Shown here: positions 17,309 to 25,636 of the stretch, in pieces | Layout of the letters: every line of letters starts with the position of its first letter | How positions within the stretch are numbered: position 1 is the first letter of the stretch | Assembly: GCA_017555745.1 (NCBI GenBank) | Contig: JAFZFU010000050.1 | Coordinates: forward strand, 1 to 46,089 | Direction: 5' to 3' | From: Bacteroidales bacterium | Lineage (GTDB): Bacteria > Bacteroidota > Bacteroidia > Bacteroidales > P3 | DNA: 46,089 nt | Program-made: the position numbers and the translations under genes | The notes under the pieces: model-generated | What the model was told of the DNA's origin: nothing | The model's input: only the letters and a program-made list of their open reading frames with translations | Database searches by the model: none

Positions 17309-17348
17309 TGTGTTTAATATTTACATGATGTTTTTTTGTTCTAAAATT

Positions 17349-18125
17349 TTATTGTATGCCTCGTTGTCGCAACACTTCGTACATAAATATACCTGCAGCC
17401 ACACTTACATTTAGCGATTCTACCTGTCCAAGCATAGGCAATTTGGCTTTTACATTACTTATTTTAAGGTATTCGTTGGATACACCGCTATTTTCGGCGC
17501 CCATTATTAAAAGTGTTGGCAATGTATAATCCACGGTGGTATATGGTATACTGCTTTTTTCTGTTGCCGCACATATCTGCAATCCCGATTGTTTGGCAAA
17601 GTTTATTACCGTTTTCAAATTATCTTCTCTACAGATAGGTATTCTAAGCAAAGCCCCCGACGACGATTTAATTGCATCATCGTTTATTGCAGCGCTACCA
17701 TGTGCAGGTATCACTATTGCATCTACTCCGGCACACTCTGCAGTACGAGCTATAGCTCCTAAGTTTCTAATATCTGTAACCTTGTCCAACATTACAACAA
17801 ACGGCACCTTACCTTCGGCAATAGTGGTGGGTATTATATCCATTATCGAAAAATAGTTGATTGGCGAAATAATAGCCACAACCCCCTGATGATTGCCATT
17901 TCGGGTTGTACGATTAAGTTTTTCGATTGGCACAAACTGAAAATGAATATTATATTCTTTTATCATTCCACGCAACTCGCTAATCAGTGGTCCCGAGATA
18001 TTGTTTTGCAACAATATCTTATCTATTTCTTTGCCCGATTTTATTGCCTCCATTACCGGACGTATGCCATACACAGTCATTTCGTTAGTTTTGCCGGCAT
18101 TCTTATTATTCCATGTTTTTTCCAT
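17349..18125 (-). CDS. rlmB: TrmH-family (SpoU) 23S rRNA 2'-O-methyltransferase, RlmB-like
   Basis: 258 residues. The SPOUT knot motifs are visible: [18 protein letters not shown] (motif 1), [12 protein letters not shown] (motif 2) and [19 protein letters not shown] (motif 3). The N-terminal [10 protein letters not shown] substrate-binding segment matches RlmB, which methylates G2251 of 23S rRNA in E. coli. The start at 18125 overlaps the end of lolD by 20 nt; an ATG at 18080 just ahead of YGIRP is an alternative. The overlap suggests translational coupling. Confidence 0.92.
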   Translation of the reverse strand: MEKTWNNKNAGKTNEMTVYGIRPVMEAIKSGKEIDKILLQNNISGPLISELRGMIKEYNIHFQFVPIEKLNRTTRNGNHQGVVAIISPINYFSIMDIIPTTIAEGKVPFVVMLDKVTDIRNLGAIARTAECAGVDAIVIPAHGSAAINDDAIKSSSGALLRIPICREDNLKTVINFAKQSGLQICAATEKSSIPYTTVDYTLPTLLIMGAENSGVSNEYLKISNVKAKLPMLGQVESLNVSVAAGIFMYEVLRQRGIQ

Positions 18126-18759
18126 CTATCATTATTATTTTACGATCTGCCATTTCGGCAAATTCTTCGTTATGTGTTACTATTATAAATGTTTGATTAT
18201 ATTGTTCTCTCAAATCGAAAAACAATCGGTGCAACTCTCTTGCATTTATACTATCGAGGTTTCCCGATGGCTCATCGGCCAACACCACTGCCGGATTGTT
18301 GATTAATGCCCGCGCCACAGCAACACGCTGCTGCTCGCCTCCCGACAATTCTGATGGCTTATGACCACGACGATGATCTATTTTTAAAAACTTCATCAAC
18401 TGATTGGCACGCTCTTCCATCTCATCTTTAGCCGTTCCCTTTATCATTGCCGGAATAAGAATATTTTCCCATGCAGTAAACTCCGGCAATAAGTGGTGAA
18501 ACTGAAATACAAAACCGATATTGGAATTACGAAACTGCGACAAACTACGCTCGTTTAATGCATTTACATCAACGCCATTAATCAACACAGAACCGCTATC
18601 AGGTTTTTCCAATGTGCCTATAATTTGTAGCAATGTAGTTTTGCCGGCTCCCGAAGCCCCCACTATCGAAATTATCTCTCCCCTATCCACAGCAAGGTCG
18701 ATTCCGTTCAATACTTGAACATTGCCATACGATTTATATATCTGTTCTATCTTAATCAT
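18106..18759 (-). CDS. lolD: ABC transporter ATP-binding protein, LolD type
   Basis: 217 residues with Walker [11 protein letters not shown], the signature [15 protein letters not shown], Walker [14 protein letters not shown] and a switch His in IIVTHNEEF. The spacing and the EPSGNLD form fit the LolD/MacB/FtsE group. LolD powers release of lipoproteins from the inner membrane, fitting a genome rich in lipoproteins, but no lolC/E permease is in the window, so the exact transporter is inferred. It is 7 nt from the patatin gene and overlaps rlmB. Confidence 0.88.
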   Translation of the reverse strand: MIKIEQIYKSYGNVQVLNGIDLAVDRGEIISIVGASGAGKTTLLQIIGTLEKPDSGSVLINGVDVNALNERSLSQFRNSNIGFVFQFHHLLPEFTAWENILIPAMIKGTAKDEMEERANQLMKFLKIDHRRGHKPSELSGGEQQRVAVARALINNPAVVLADEPSGNLDSINARELHRLFFDLREQYNQTFIIVTHNEEFAEMADRKIIMIDGKNME

Positions 18760-18766
18760 ATCTTTT

Positions 18767-21139
18767 TTAATGTTCGGTTACTCTTTTATTATATAATGTA
18801 AACCCTACAGTACCAACTACCGAAAATATCTGTCGTTTTTCGTTGCGGCCCTCTTGACGATAGTTTAACATCAAACTTATCGGCCCTATCGGAGCATGAT
18901 ATACAATACCTGCCGATGCCAACAAATATCTTTTATCGAAGTATGGTCCAAAGTATGCATTATTAAATTCATCTCTACATATCTCTCTTATCGGCTGATA
19001 TATATAACATTCTCCACGCAGATGCACCTTTTTGTTTATCTGATAAACATTTTGTACACCCACCGACATATATTCAAACGAACGATATTCTTGTATAAAG
19101 TTTTGCGACAACTCCAATATTGGTGCATAATTATGAGCATGCAACAATGTAGCCAGATAATTAGAAAACAACAAGCTATTAAAGCCCAAAGTATAAAATC
19201 CATCGAACGATACCCCTAACGAATATTTTTCAGCCAACTTAAAATATTGATTATACTTTGCTTGAATCTGTATCCATTCGTGACTTTTTGTAATTTGCGG
19301 CGATAAGCCATTATTACTAAACCGTTCTTTTCCCGACACAAAAGCAGCATTAACAAGAACATGCATTCCACTTGTCGGATACTGCCAATAGTTCAAATAA
19401 TTTCGTTCGTAAGACACAGATGCAGTAAATGGTTTAAACGATGTATAATCCGAAGTATCGTTAAAGTTTATATGCATAAAGTCTTGAAAGTATCGGCTAT
19501 GTTCGAAATTTTGCGACATTTTGAGCGATAGTTTTGAATATTGTCCCAAAGGAAGTCCCACACTACCCGCAAAATAATGCTCTCGTTGTTTTAAATATAT
19601 AGGTTGTTCCACATCCAACGAAAATACCGACGACTCGTAATAATTCCACCCATTGAATACATATTCCACCTGTGTGTAAAAAGGTATACGAGTAGGGTAA
19701 TCGACACGAATATAGGGATTGACAGAATTATAAAACCTTCCTATATAAATATCAGAAGCAACAAGTGTACTCAAATAGCCCGTATGTCTATAATCCAAAT
19801 GAGTAAAAATCTGACTCGGCGAACCAAATGATATATTACCACCAATAGCTGCACTGAAAGCATCTTTCATCTTTACTTTCAACTTCACATTATAATTACC
19901 GCTTACAGTATCAAAATTTATGGTAGGATGCACCGAACTTATATTGTTGTCCGAAAACAGTCGAAGATAAGAAGCTCGCATATAATTCATTGTATACAAA
20001 TTCTTATCTTTCATCGACAACAGATGTTTTACATAATTTTGTTGCGACTTATTCACTCCACTCACGTATACCGAATCGATAATCATCAAAGGTTGTTTCG
20101 AAAGAAATTCTAGTCTTCTTTCGACCACCTCCTCGGGCAAAACCTTTTGCGGTATCATGGCTTTTATGGTGTCTAAATTGTTTTTAACCTCATCGTAGCC
20201 TATCTGTATTACCTCTAATGTGTTGCTGAAATCTATAACGTTCAATGGTGGCACCTTTGGTTCGATTATAATTCCTTTTGTATTGCTATCCAATGTATAC
20301 TTTGTTTCGATGGTAACCATGCGCTGAATAAAACTCACCAAATTACCATCCTTGGCTTCGGGAAATTCGCCTGAGGCTTTTATTCCTATTATTATGTCGG
20401 GCGAAAAATCGTCTTTCATTTTCTGTATAGGAAAATTGTCGTATAGCCCACCATCAAAATACAAAACAGAATCGTACGTAATAGGATTAAAATAAAAAGG
20501 AAAAGTCATCGATGCTCTGATAGCAAGCCCCAAATCGCCACTCGAAAAATAAAAAGGTTTACGCTTGTTAATATCAGCCGCCACACATCTAAATGGCACA
20601 AACAAACTATCAAAATTACCCCTCGACACTGCCGAAGCACCGGCAAATATCTCCATAAAAGCAAAGTCTATCAAAACAGGCGACACCAAACTCGAAGGCA
20701 TGTTTAAATGTATACCTTTTTTATCAACATCCATATTCACCTCCAACCATTTGGGATTGGGATTTTCTTTTTTGAATGCATAAGAATACACTTCATCTAT
20801 ACGCCCGTTTATCCAATCCACAAAGTCTTCGGAAAGAAATATTTTCTCCATTTGTTCCGTAGTGTAGCCCGAAGCATATAAACCGCCTACTATGGCGCCG
20901 GCAGAAGTTCCCGTTATATAATCGATTGGTATACCGGCTTCCTCCAATGCCCTTATAGCTCCTATATGAGCCACACCCTTGGCACCACCACCGCTGAGCA
21001 CAAGCCCCACGGTAGGTCGCCGAGGTTTGTCGTTATATTGATTTTGACCTTGTACCGAAACAACGATACAAAATAATAACACCGACATAAATATATCGAC
21101 TATTCTATGTATTTTCTTCGTGTTTCGGTACTGAGTCAT
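18767..21139 (-). CDS. Patatin-like phospholipase with C-terminal outer-membrane beta-barrel (PlpD-like)
   Basis: 790 residues: signal peptide ending near residue 30 (VVSVQG), patatin domain with oxyanion loop SGGGAKG (49-55), nucleophile Ser79 in GTSAG and Asp229 in DGGLYDNFP, then a POTRA-like linker (about 350-425) and a beta-barrel of the BamA/surface-antigen type to the C-terminus. This is the architecture of type Vd autotransporters such as PlpD, in which the lipase passenger may be exposed at the surface. The catalytic dyad is complete. It starts 15 nt after hutI and ends 7 nt before lolD. Confidence 0.92.
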   Translation of the reverse strand: MTQYRNTKKIHRIVDIFMSVLLFCIVVSVQGQNQYNDKPRRPTVGLVLSGGGAKGVAHIGAIRALEEAGIPIDYITGTSAGAIVGGLYASGYTTEQMEKIFLSEDFVDWINGRIDEVYSYAFKKENPNPKWLEVNMDVDKKGIHLNMPSSLVSPVLIDFAFMEIFAGASAVSRGNFDSLFVPFRCVAADINKRKPFYFSSGDLGLAIRASMTFPFYFNPITYDSVLYFDGGLYDNFPIQKMKDDFSPDIIIGIKASGEFPEAKDGNLVSFIQRMVTIETKYTLDSNTKGIIIEPKVPPLNVIDFSNTLEVIQIGYDEVKNNLDTIKAMIPQKVLPEEVVERRLEFLSKQPLMIIDSVYVSGVNKSQQNYVKHLLSMKDKNLYTMNYMRASYLRLFSDNNISSVHPTINFDTVSGNYNVKLKVKMKDAFSAAIGGNISFGSPSQIFTHLDYRHTGYLSTLVASDIYIGRFYNSVNPYIRVDYPTRIPFYTQVEYVFNGWNYYESSVFSLDVEQPIYLKQREHYFAGSVGLPLGQYSKLSLKMSQNFEHSRYFQDFMHINFNDTSDYTSFKPFTASVSYERNYLNYWQYPTSGMHVLVNAAFVSGKERFSNNGLSPQITKSHEWIQIQAKYNQYFKLAEKYSLGVSFDGFYTLGFNSLLFSNYLATLLHAHNYAPILELSQNFIQEYRSFEYMSVGVQNVYQINKKVHLRGECYIYQPIREICRDEFNNAYFGPYFDKRYLLASAGIVYHAPIGPISLMLNYRQEGRNEKRQIFSVVGTVGFTLYNKRVTEH

Positions 21140-21154
21140 TGTATTAATAGGTAT

Positions 21155-22390
21155 TTATATTACTTTTCCATTTAAAACAACGGTTTCCACCTTATTGTTT
21201 CCATACGAGTATGGCATATATTCATACGATGGAATAGGTTTGGTAATATAAAGATTGGCTTTTTTGCCAACTGCTATACTTCCAAGTATATCGCTAACTC
21301 CCATAGCATAACCACTGTTTATGGTTGTGGCATTTATGGCTTCTTCGGGTGTCATACGATAATTAACACATGCAAACGACATTATAAGTTGCATATTTCC
21401 CGATGGCGACGATCCGGGATTAAAATCGCTGGCCATAGCTACCGGCAATCCGGCATTCATCATCTTACGCACCGGCGACAATTGCATATTCAAGAAAAAT
21501 GCTGCTCCGGGCAATACCGTAGGCATACATTCCGAATTCAAGAAAGCTTCTATTTCGGCATCTTCAACAAATTCCAAATGGTCGCACGAAAGAGCATTGT
21601 ATTTCACTCCCACTTGCACACCTCCCGAACAAGCCATCTCGTTGGCATGTATCTTTGGTCGCATACCATATTTGGCTCCGGCTTCGAGCATACGTGCTGT
21701 TTCTTCGACGGTGAAGAATCCCTTATCGCAAAATACATCTATATAATCAGCCAATCCTTCAGCAGCAGCTTGTGGTATCATCTCATTTATTACCACATCC
21801 ACAAACTCGCCTTGTCGACCACGATATTCCATAGGCACACCATGTGCACCAAGCAATGTTGACTTTATGGTAAGCGGCGAATTTTCTTTAAGACGACGTA
21901 TAACTCTCAACATCTTCATTTCGGCTTCGGTAGTCAAACCATAGCCACTTTTTATCTCTACAGCACCTGTACCATAGGCTATTATCTCGTTCAAACGTTG
22001 CATAGCATCATTGTATAATTCTTCTTCCGAAGCTTGTTGTAGACGTTTTGCCGAGTTTAATATACCGCCACCGCGTTGTGCTATCTCTTCGTATGATAGT
22101 CCTTTTATCTTGTCGATATATTCTATTTCTCTGCTTCCGGCATATATCAAATGAGTGTGCGAATCGCAAAACGATGGAAATACCATACGTCCTGTAGCAT
22201 CTATTTCTTTATCAAATGTTTGTTCTTGCAAACTATCCATTGTTCCAAACGACGATATTTTATCGTCATCTATAATAAGATAAGCATTCTTTATTGTATT
22301 TATCGATGCCATATCTTTTCCACACACTTTTAGGCGTGGTGTTTCTTCTACTTGTACAAGTTCTTTTATATTTTTTATCAGTGTTCTCAT
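21155..22390 (-). CDS. hutI: Imidazolonepropionase
   Basis: 411 residues, the usual HutI length. The enzyme hydrolyses imidazolone-5-propionate to formiminoglutamate in histidine degradation. Metal ligands fit the amidohydrolase pattern: DSHTHLIYAG near 70-80, KIHANEM near 240 and CDHLEF near 265, with an Asp in ASDFNPG near 320. No hutH, hutU or ftcD lies nearby; the gene is instead between ruvB (28 nt) and the patatin gene, so histidine catabolism is completed elsewhere. Confidence 0.95.
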   Translation of the reverse strand: MRTLIKNIKELVQVEETPRLKVCGKDMASINTIKNAYLIIDDDKISSFGTMDSLQEQTFDKEIDATGRMVFPSFCDSHTHLIYAGSREIEYIDKIKGLSYEEIAQRGGGILNSAKRLQQASEEELYNDAMQRLNEIIAYGTGAVEIKSGYGLTTEAEMKMLRVIRRLKENSPLTIKSTLLGAHGVPMEYRGRQGEFVDVVINEMIPQAAAEGLADYIDVFCDKGFFTVEETARMLEAGAKYGMRPKIHANEMACSGGVQVGVKYNALSCDHLEFVEDAEIEAFLNSECMPTVLPGAAFFLNMQLSPVRKMMNAGLPVAMASDFNPGSSPSGNMQLIMSFACVNYRMTPEEAINATTINSGYAMGVSDILGSIAVGKKANLYITKPIPSYEYMPYSYGNNKVETVVLNGKVI

Positions 22391-22418
22391 CTATTGTTAT
22401 GTTTTTCTATGTCAATAA

Positions 22419-23444
22419 TCAAAATAATTCTTGTTGTCCACCCGAGGCTTTAAATTTTCCCAAATGCTGATATGCCAATGGAGTAACCTCTCTTCCGCGA
22501 GGAGTACGCATCAAATAACCTTCCTGTATCAAAAAAGGTTCATACACCTCTTCTATCGTTCCGGCATCCTCTCCCACAGCTGTGGCTATGGTGGATATAC
22601 CCACCGGACCGCCTTTGAATTTTTCTATTATAACCTCCAATATTCTATTGTCCATTTCGTCTAAACCATGTTTATCCACATTCAAGGCCGACAAAGCATA
22701 TTGTGCTATTTCCAATGTTATCATCCCGGCACCTTTCACCTGAGCAAAGTCTCTAACCCTACGTAGCAAAAGATTGGCAATACGAGGTGTTCCGCGACTG
22801 CGACGTGCAATCTCGAATGCCGACTCGCTTGTAATAGGCACATCCAAAAGACCTGCCGAACGATTGATAATCTGAGCCATGGTATCCACATCATAGTATT
22901 GCAAACGCGACGTTATACCAAAACGCGAACGCAATGGAGCGGTAAGCAAACCCGAACGAGTGGTGGCTCCTATAAGAGTAAACGGGTTTAAAGATATCTG
23001 CACACTGCGAGCACTGGGACCGGATTCTATCATTATATCTATCTTATAATCTTCCATGGCCGAATAAAGGTATTCCTCCACTATGGGCGAAAGACGATGT
23101 ATTTCATCTATGAACAACACATCGTTGGGTTCCAAATTGGTAAGTATACCTGCCAACTCGCCGGGCTTGTCGAGCACCGGACCCGAAGTCATCTTCATAT
23201 TCACTCCCAATTCATTGGCCACTATGTGCGACAACGTGGTTTTTCCCAAGCCCGGAGGGCCATGTAGTAACAAATGATCCAAAGGCTCGTTGCGCTCACG
23301 GGCTGCCTGAACAAATATCTTCAAATTATCAAGCACCTGTGCCTGCCCCGCAAAACTGTCGAAATGCGAAGGTCGCAAAGCACGTTCTATCTCGCGGTCG
23401 CTCTTTGATTGGCTTTTACCTGTAGCATCTAAATTCTCATTCAT
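22419..23444 (-). CDS. ruvB: Holliday junction branch migration helicase RuvB
   Basis: 341 residues from the ATG at 23444; a TTG at 23459 would add five residues. Walker [11 protein letters not shown], Walker [10 protein letters not shown], sensor GATTRSG and the C-terminal winged-helix segment ending in [17 protein letters not shown] are all present. It is the ATPase motor of the RuvABC complex. RuvA and RuvC are not in the window. It is the first gene of a long minus-strand run and has a good promoter at 23648-23678, leaving a leader of nearly 200 nt. Confidence 0.97.
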   Translation of the reverse strand: MNENLDATGKSQSKSDREIERALRPSHFDSFAGQAQVLDNLKIFVQAARERNEPLDHLLLHGPPGLGKTTLSHIVANELGVNMKMTSGPVLDKPGELAGILTNLEPNDVLFIDEIHRLSPIVEEYLYSAMEDYKIDIMIESGPSARSVQISLNPFTLIGATTRSGLLTAPLRSRFGITSRLQYYDVDTMAQIINRSAGLLDVPITSESAFEIARRSRGTPRIANLLLRRVRDFAQVKGAGMITLEIAQYALSALNVDKHGLDEMDNRILEVIIEKFKGGPVGISTIATAVGEDAGTIEEVYEPFLIQEGYLMRTPRGREVTPLAYQHLGKFKASGGQQELF

Positions 23445-23459
23445 ATCTTTAAAGAACAA

Positions 23460-24046
23460 ATGTTCATAATCATTTTTATTTACAGCCGGCGAAATATTTT
23501 AATAACATCCGCCGTAATTTTATCAAAGTAAGCACTGTGTTTGGCATTTTTGAATACAAAACAACCCGGGCAAAACAATATTACACAAAGTCCTACTATT
23601 TAATTTTAAATGTAATACGTTGCCATTGCATGCTACTTATAAATCTACAAAGATACAACATTTTATGTAATATACCAATAGAAAAATCACAAAGAGAAAA
23701 AACTTGATATTTACCATTATAACCCAGACACATTTGAGTGCTTATATCTGCTAATTTAAACACTACATACGCCACAATATCAAGCAAACTCTATTACAAA
23801 CAACATCATTAACCCACTCAACAAAATTCAGACTCAATCTTGCATATATTTATGCCATGAGTAAAAAAGAGTTCTTTGACAAGTAATGTTATTAGTAACA
23901 CACAGAATAGCTTTTTTATAATTACACAGTCTTTGCGACTGCAAAGGTACACATTTATTTTGAAATAGATGTGTTTTGTACAAAGATTTATCATCTGTAA
24001 AAATCAAATACTACCAATAGCATTGAAAACTTTTACAAATTCTATT
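23460..24046. other. Intergenic region, ruvB leader and unexplained sequence
   Basis: About 590 nt. The left part is the ruvB leader from the promoter at 23648-23678. Around 23931-23949 an inverted repeat CTTTGC-GACT-GCAAAG contains TACCTTTG on the minus strand, a -7-like box without a matching -33. A nine-codon frame opens at 23858 (ATGAGTAAAAAAG) and I do not trust it. Nothing else is supported. Confidence 0.4.
23648..23678 (-). promoter_or_regulatory. Promoter for the ruvB-hutI-plp-lolD-rlmB-tgl run
   Basis: On the minus strand TTG (23676-23678), a 20-bp spacer and TATCTTTG (23648-23655) match the Bacteroidetes consensus. No terminator is visible between ruvB and 14684, so this may drive all six genes. 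Confidence 0.65.
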
Positions 24047-24484
24047 CTAATACTTTTGTTTAATATCAATAACTACAGCATACGGTAGTCCACGATAATA
24101 GACATTCTCAAAAAACGCAATAGTTATCATTATTTTAATGCTTTCAACGTTGCTCTTTGTTATTTTCTCAAATAGGGATATTGTTTCTTGCCTGCACCTT
24201 TCATGAAGACCAATATAGTAATGTTCATTATTATAATCGAATTCCAATGCAGTATTTGAATTCAACATAATAGATTTGTTTATAGCAGCAATTAATGAAT
24301 CATTAGTGTTGTTTATTGTTGCCAGAGGGCATTTTCCAAAAGATTTAAAATCCACAACAACATCCTTAACAGCTATTCCGTTATCAAATTCTAGAGAACT
24401 GTATAAGGTAGAATCATTGTTTTGAGCTATACTTTGTACCGCGAGAGTACAAAGCAATAAAATTGCAAATATTTTTATTTTCAT
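24047..24484 (-). CDS. Hypothetical exported protein
   Basis: 145 residues with a clear Sec signal peptide (MKIKIFAILLLCTLAVQSIAQ, cleavage near residue 21) and a small mature domain. The body has two cysteines (FGKCPLA and HERCRQE) that could form a disulfide, and a C-terminal beta-rich end YYRGLPYAVVIDIKQ. I recognise no family. The C-terminal third (beta strands, final conserved-looking Y) vaguely recalls short periplasmic TonB-C-like domains, but I cannot support that. It is 120 nt downstream of another small hypothetical gene on the same strand, with a weak TTG/TATCTTAG promoter-like pair in between. Confidence 0.6.
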   Translation of the reverse strand: MKIKIFAILLLCTLAVQSIAQNNDSTLYSSLEFDNGIAVKDVVVDFKSFGKCPLATINNTNDSLIAAINKSIMLNSNTALEFDYNNEHYYIGLHERCRQETISLFEKITKSNVESIKIMITIAFFENVYYRGLPYAVVIDIKQKY

Positions 24485-24604
24485 GATATTTTATTTTTCT
24501 TGTAGGTTTGTTGCATAATCACTAAGATACCTTTCTTTACTTTGAATCAATTTATTTTCTCAATCTACATACAATCTTCCTATTAACGGACCTATGTTGC
24601 ATAT

Positions 24605-24997
24605 CTACCACCAATTACCTGCTACCATAAAAGTAGCACATAATGGCAACATTAGAATGATAATAAACATAATAAACCGAAACGCTGATTTTCTAGAATG
24701 CTCTTTTTTGTATTCCCTATACTCTTCTAATATTTTATTACGAATATCTTTTTTTCTATATCTGAATAAAAAGAAGCTATAAATAAGGATATATACGATT
24801 GTGAAAAACAATAATGATAGTTCTAGGCTTAGTAGACTATAAAAACCAATTACATTTAAAAAAAAGTATAGCCACATTATAAACATCGATCCACATGTAG
24901 ACAAAAATAAAGTTGCTTGATTAGAAGGATCTCTTCGGCTGCGAGCTCGCTCTTCAGCAAGATAAACAATACACCATGATAAATCGAATATATTCAT
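24605..24997 (-). CDS. Hypothetical membrane protein
   Basis: 130 residues with an amphipathic N-terminus rich in charge (AEERARSRRDP), two long hydrophobic stretches at about 27-50 and 54-78, a basic linker RYRKKDIRNKILEEYREYKKEHSRK cut short here to its character, and a last hydrophobic segment at about 106-127 ending GNWW. I do not recognise a family. The gene has its own -7-like box at 25075-25082. It may form a small unit with the exported protein downstream. AT content is high but the frame is clean. Confidence 0.55.
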   Translation of the reverse strand: MNIFDLSWCIVYLAEERARSRRDPSNQATLFLSTCGSMFIMWLYFFLNVIGFYSLLSLELSLLFFTIVYILIYSFFLFRYRKKDIRNKILEEYREYKKEHSRKSAFRFIMFIIILMLPLCATFMVAGNWW

Positions 24998-25074
24998 TGT
25001 TCGTATATTTTTGACTATCGTTGATATTATATTTTAGCTGTGTTTGCAACATAATTGTCATTAGTTTGCGACTG

Positions 25075-25082
25075 CAAAGTTA
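25075..25082 (-). promoter_or_regulatory. Candidate -7 box for the membrane protein gene
   Basis: TAACTTTG on the minus strand, about 77 nt ahead of the start codon at 24997. No TTG at the -33 position. It sits in TTTGCGACTGCAAAG, a 15-mer that also occurs at 23932-23946. Confidence 0.35.
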
Positions 25083-25245
25083 CGAAATTATTTTGATATC
25101 ATGGCTTTGATTGTAATGTTTTTATTATCTCCATTTTTTGCAATGTTATCATCGTGCAAATAATACTGGATTTACGACACAAATTCAATGTTAATTTCTA
25201 TACTTAACAACTGTTAACAACAAGACATATATTACCCTCTAAAAA

Positions 25246-25326
25246 AATGGGTACCCATTTTTCTCCAAATGGGTACTATATTTTCTTCGAATGGGTACCC
25301 ATTTTACCCCTAAATGGGTACCCATT
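25246..25326. repeat. Array of AATGGGTACCCATT palindromes, 22-23-bp step
   Basis: Perfect 14-bp palindromes AATGGGTACCCATT occur at 25246-25259, 25290-25303 and 25313-25326, with a half-degenerate copy AATGGGTACT at 25268-25277. Copy starts are 22, 22 and 23 bp apart, two helical turns. It lies about 310 nt beyond the 3' end of feoAB and 250 nt upstream of the membrane protein gene. Confidence 0.75.
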
Positions 25327-25636
25327 TTTGAATTACATAGTACTATATAGAATTAAATATAGCGGGGAAATTAAAAGAAAAGAACATTTTCCTTTTATAC
25401 AAGTGAATACCAAGATATTATCACATCGACAACAAAAAAAGTTTTGGTAAAGATTAGTGCATTAGCTCCCCTATAAACAAAAAACACAATTGTTAAAGAA
25501 TCGAATGCTTATAGTCAGTCGATTCATCGATATTCTTTCGTCGTTTTTTTGTGTTAATGCTCGTAATGCAACAGAGCAGTCGGCAACACAAATATATATA
25601 ATTTATGGATAGTTCGGCAAAATATTTCCAAAGTCA

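Larger units (their letters stand above)
24998..25636. other. Intergenic region with palindrome array, no gene
   Basis: About 640 nt between the small membrane protein and feoAB. It holds the -7-like box at 25075-25082, the AATGGGTACCCATT array at 25246-25326 and an imperfect-loop hairpin GAATCGA/TCGATTC at 25498-25525 that may help end feoAB transcription. A 67-codon plus-strand frame over the array is a by-product of the repeats. Confidence 0.5.

Noticed and set aside
23596..23787. 63-residue minus-strand frame in the ruvB leader
   Set aside because: It crosses the ruvB promoter at 23648-23678 and has no protein-like pattern.
23858..23887. Nine-codon frame starting MSKKEFF
   Set aside because: Too short to support, with no promoter or role; a leader peptide would need a nearby regulated gene.
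25246..25326. CRISPR-like array
   Set aside because: Palindromes of 14 bp with 8-9-bp spacing are far too short for repeats and spacers, and no cas genes are present.
25247..25450. 67-codon plus-strand frame with repeated NGYP/EWVPI-like peptides
   Set aside because: The repeated peptides are a translation of the AATGGGTACCCATT array; outside it the frame has no protein-like character.
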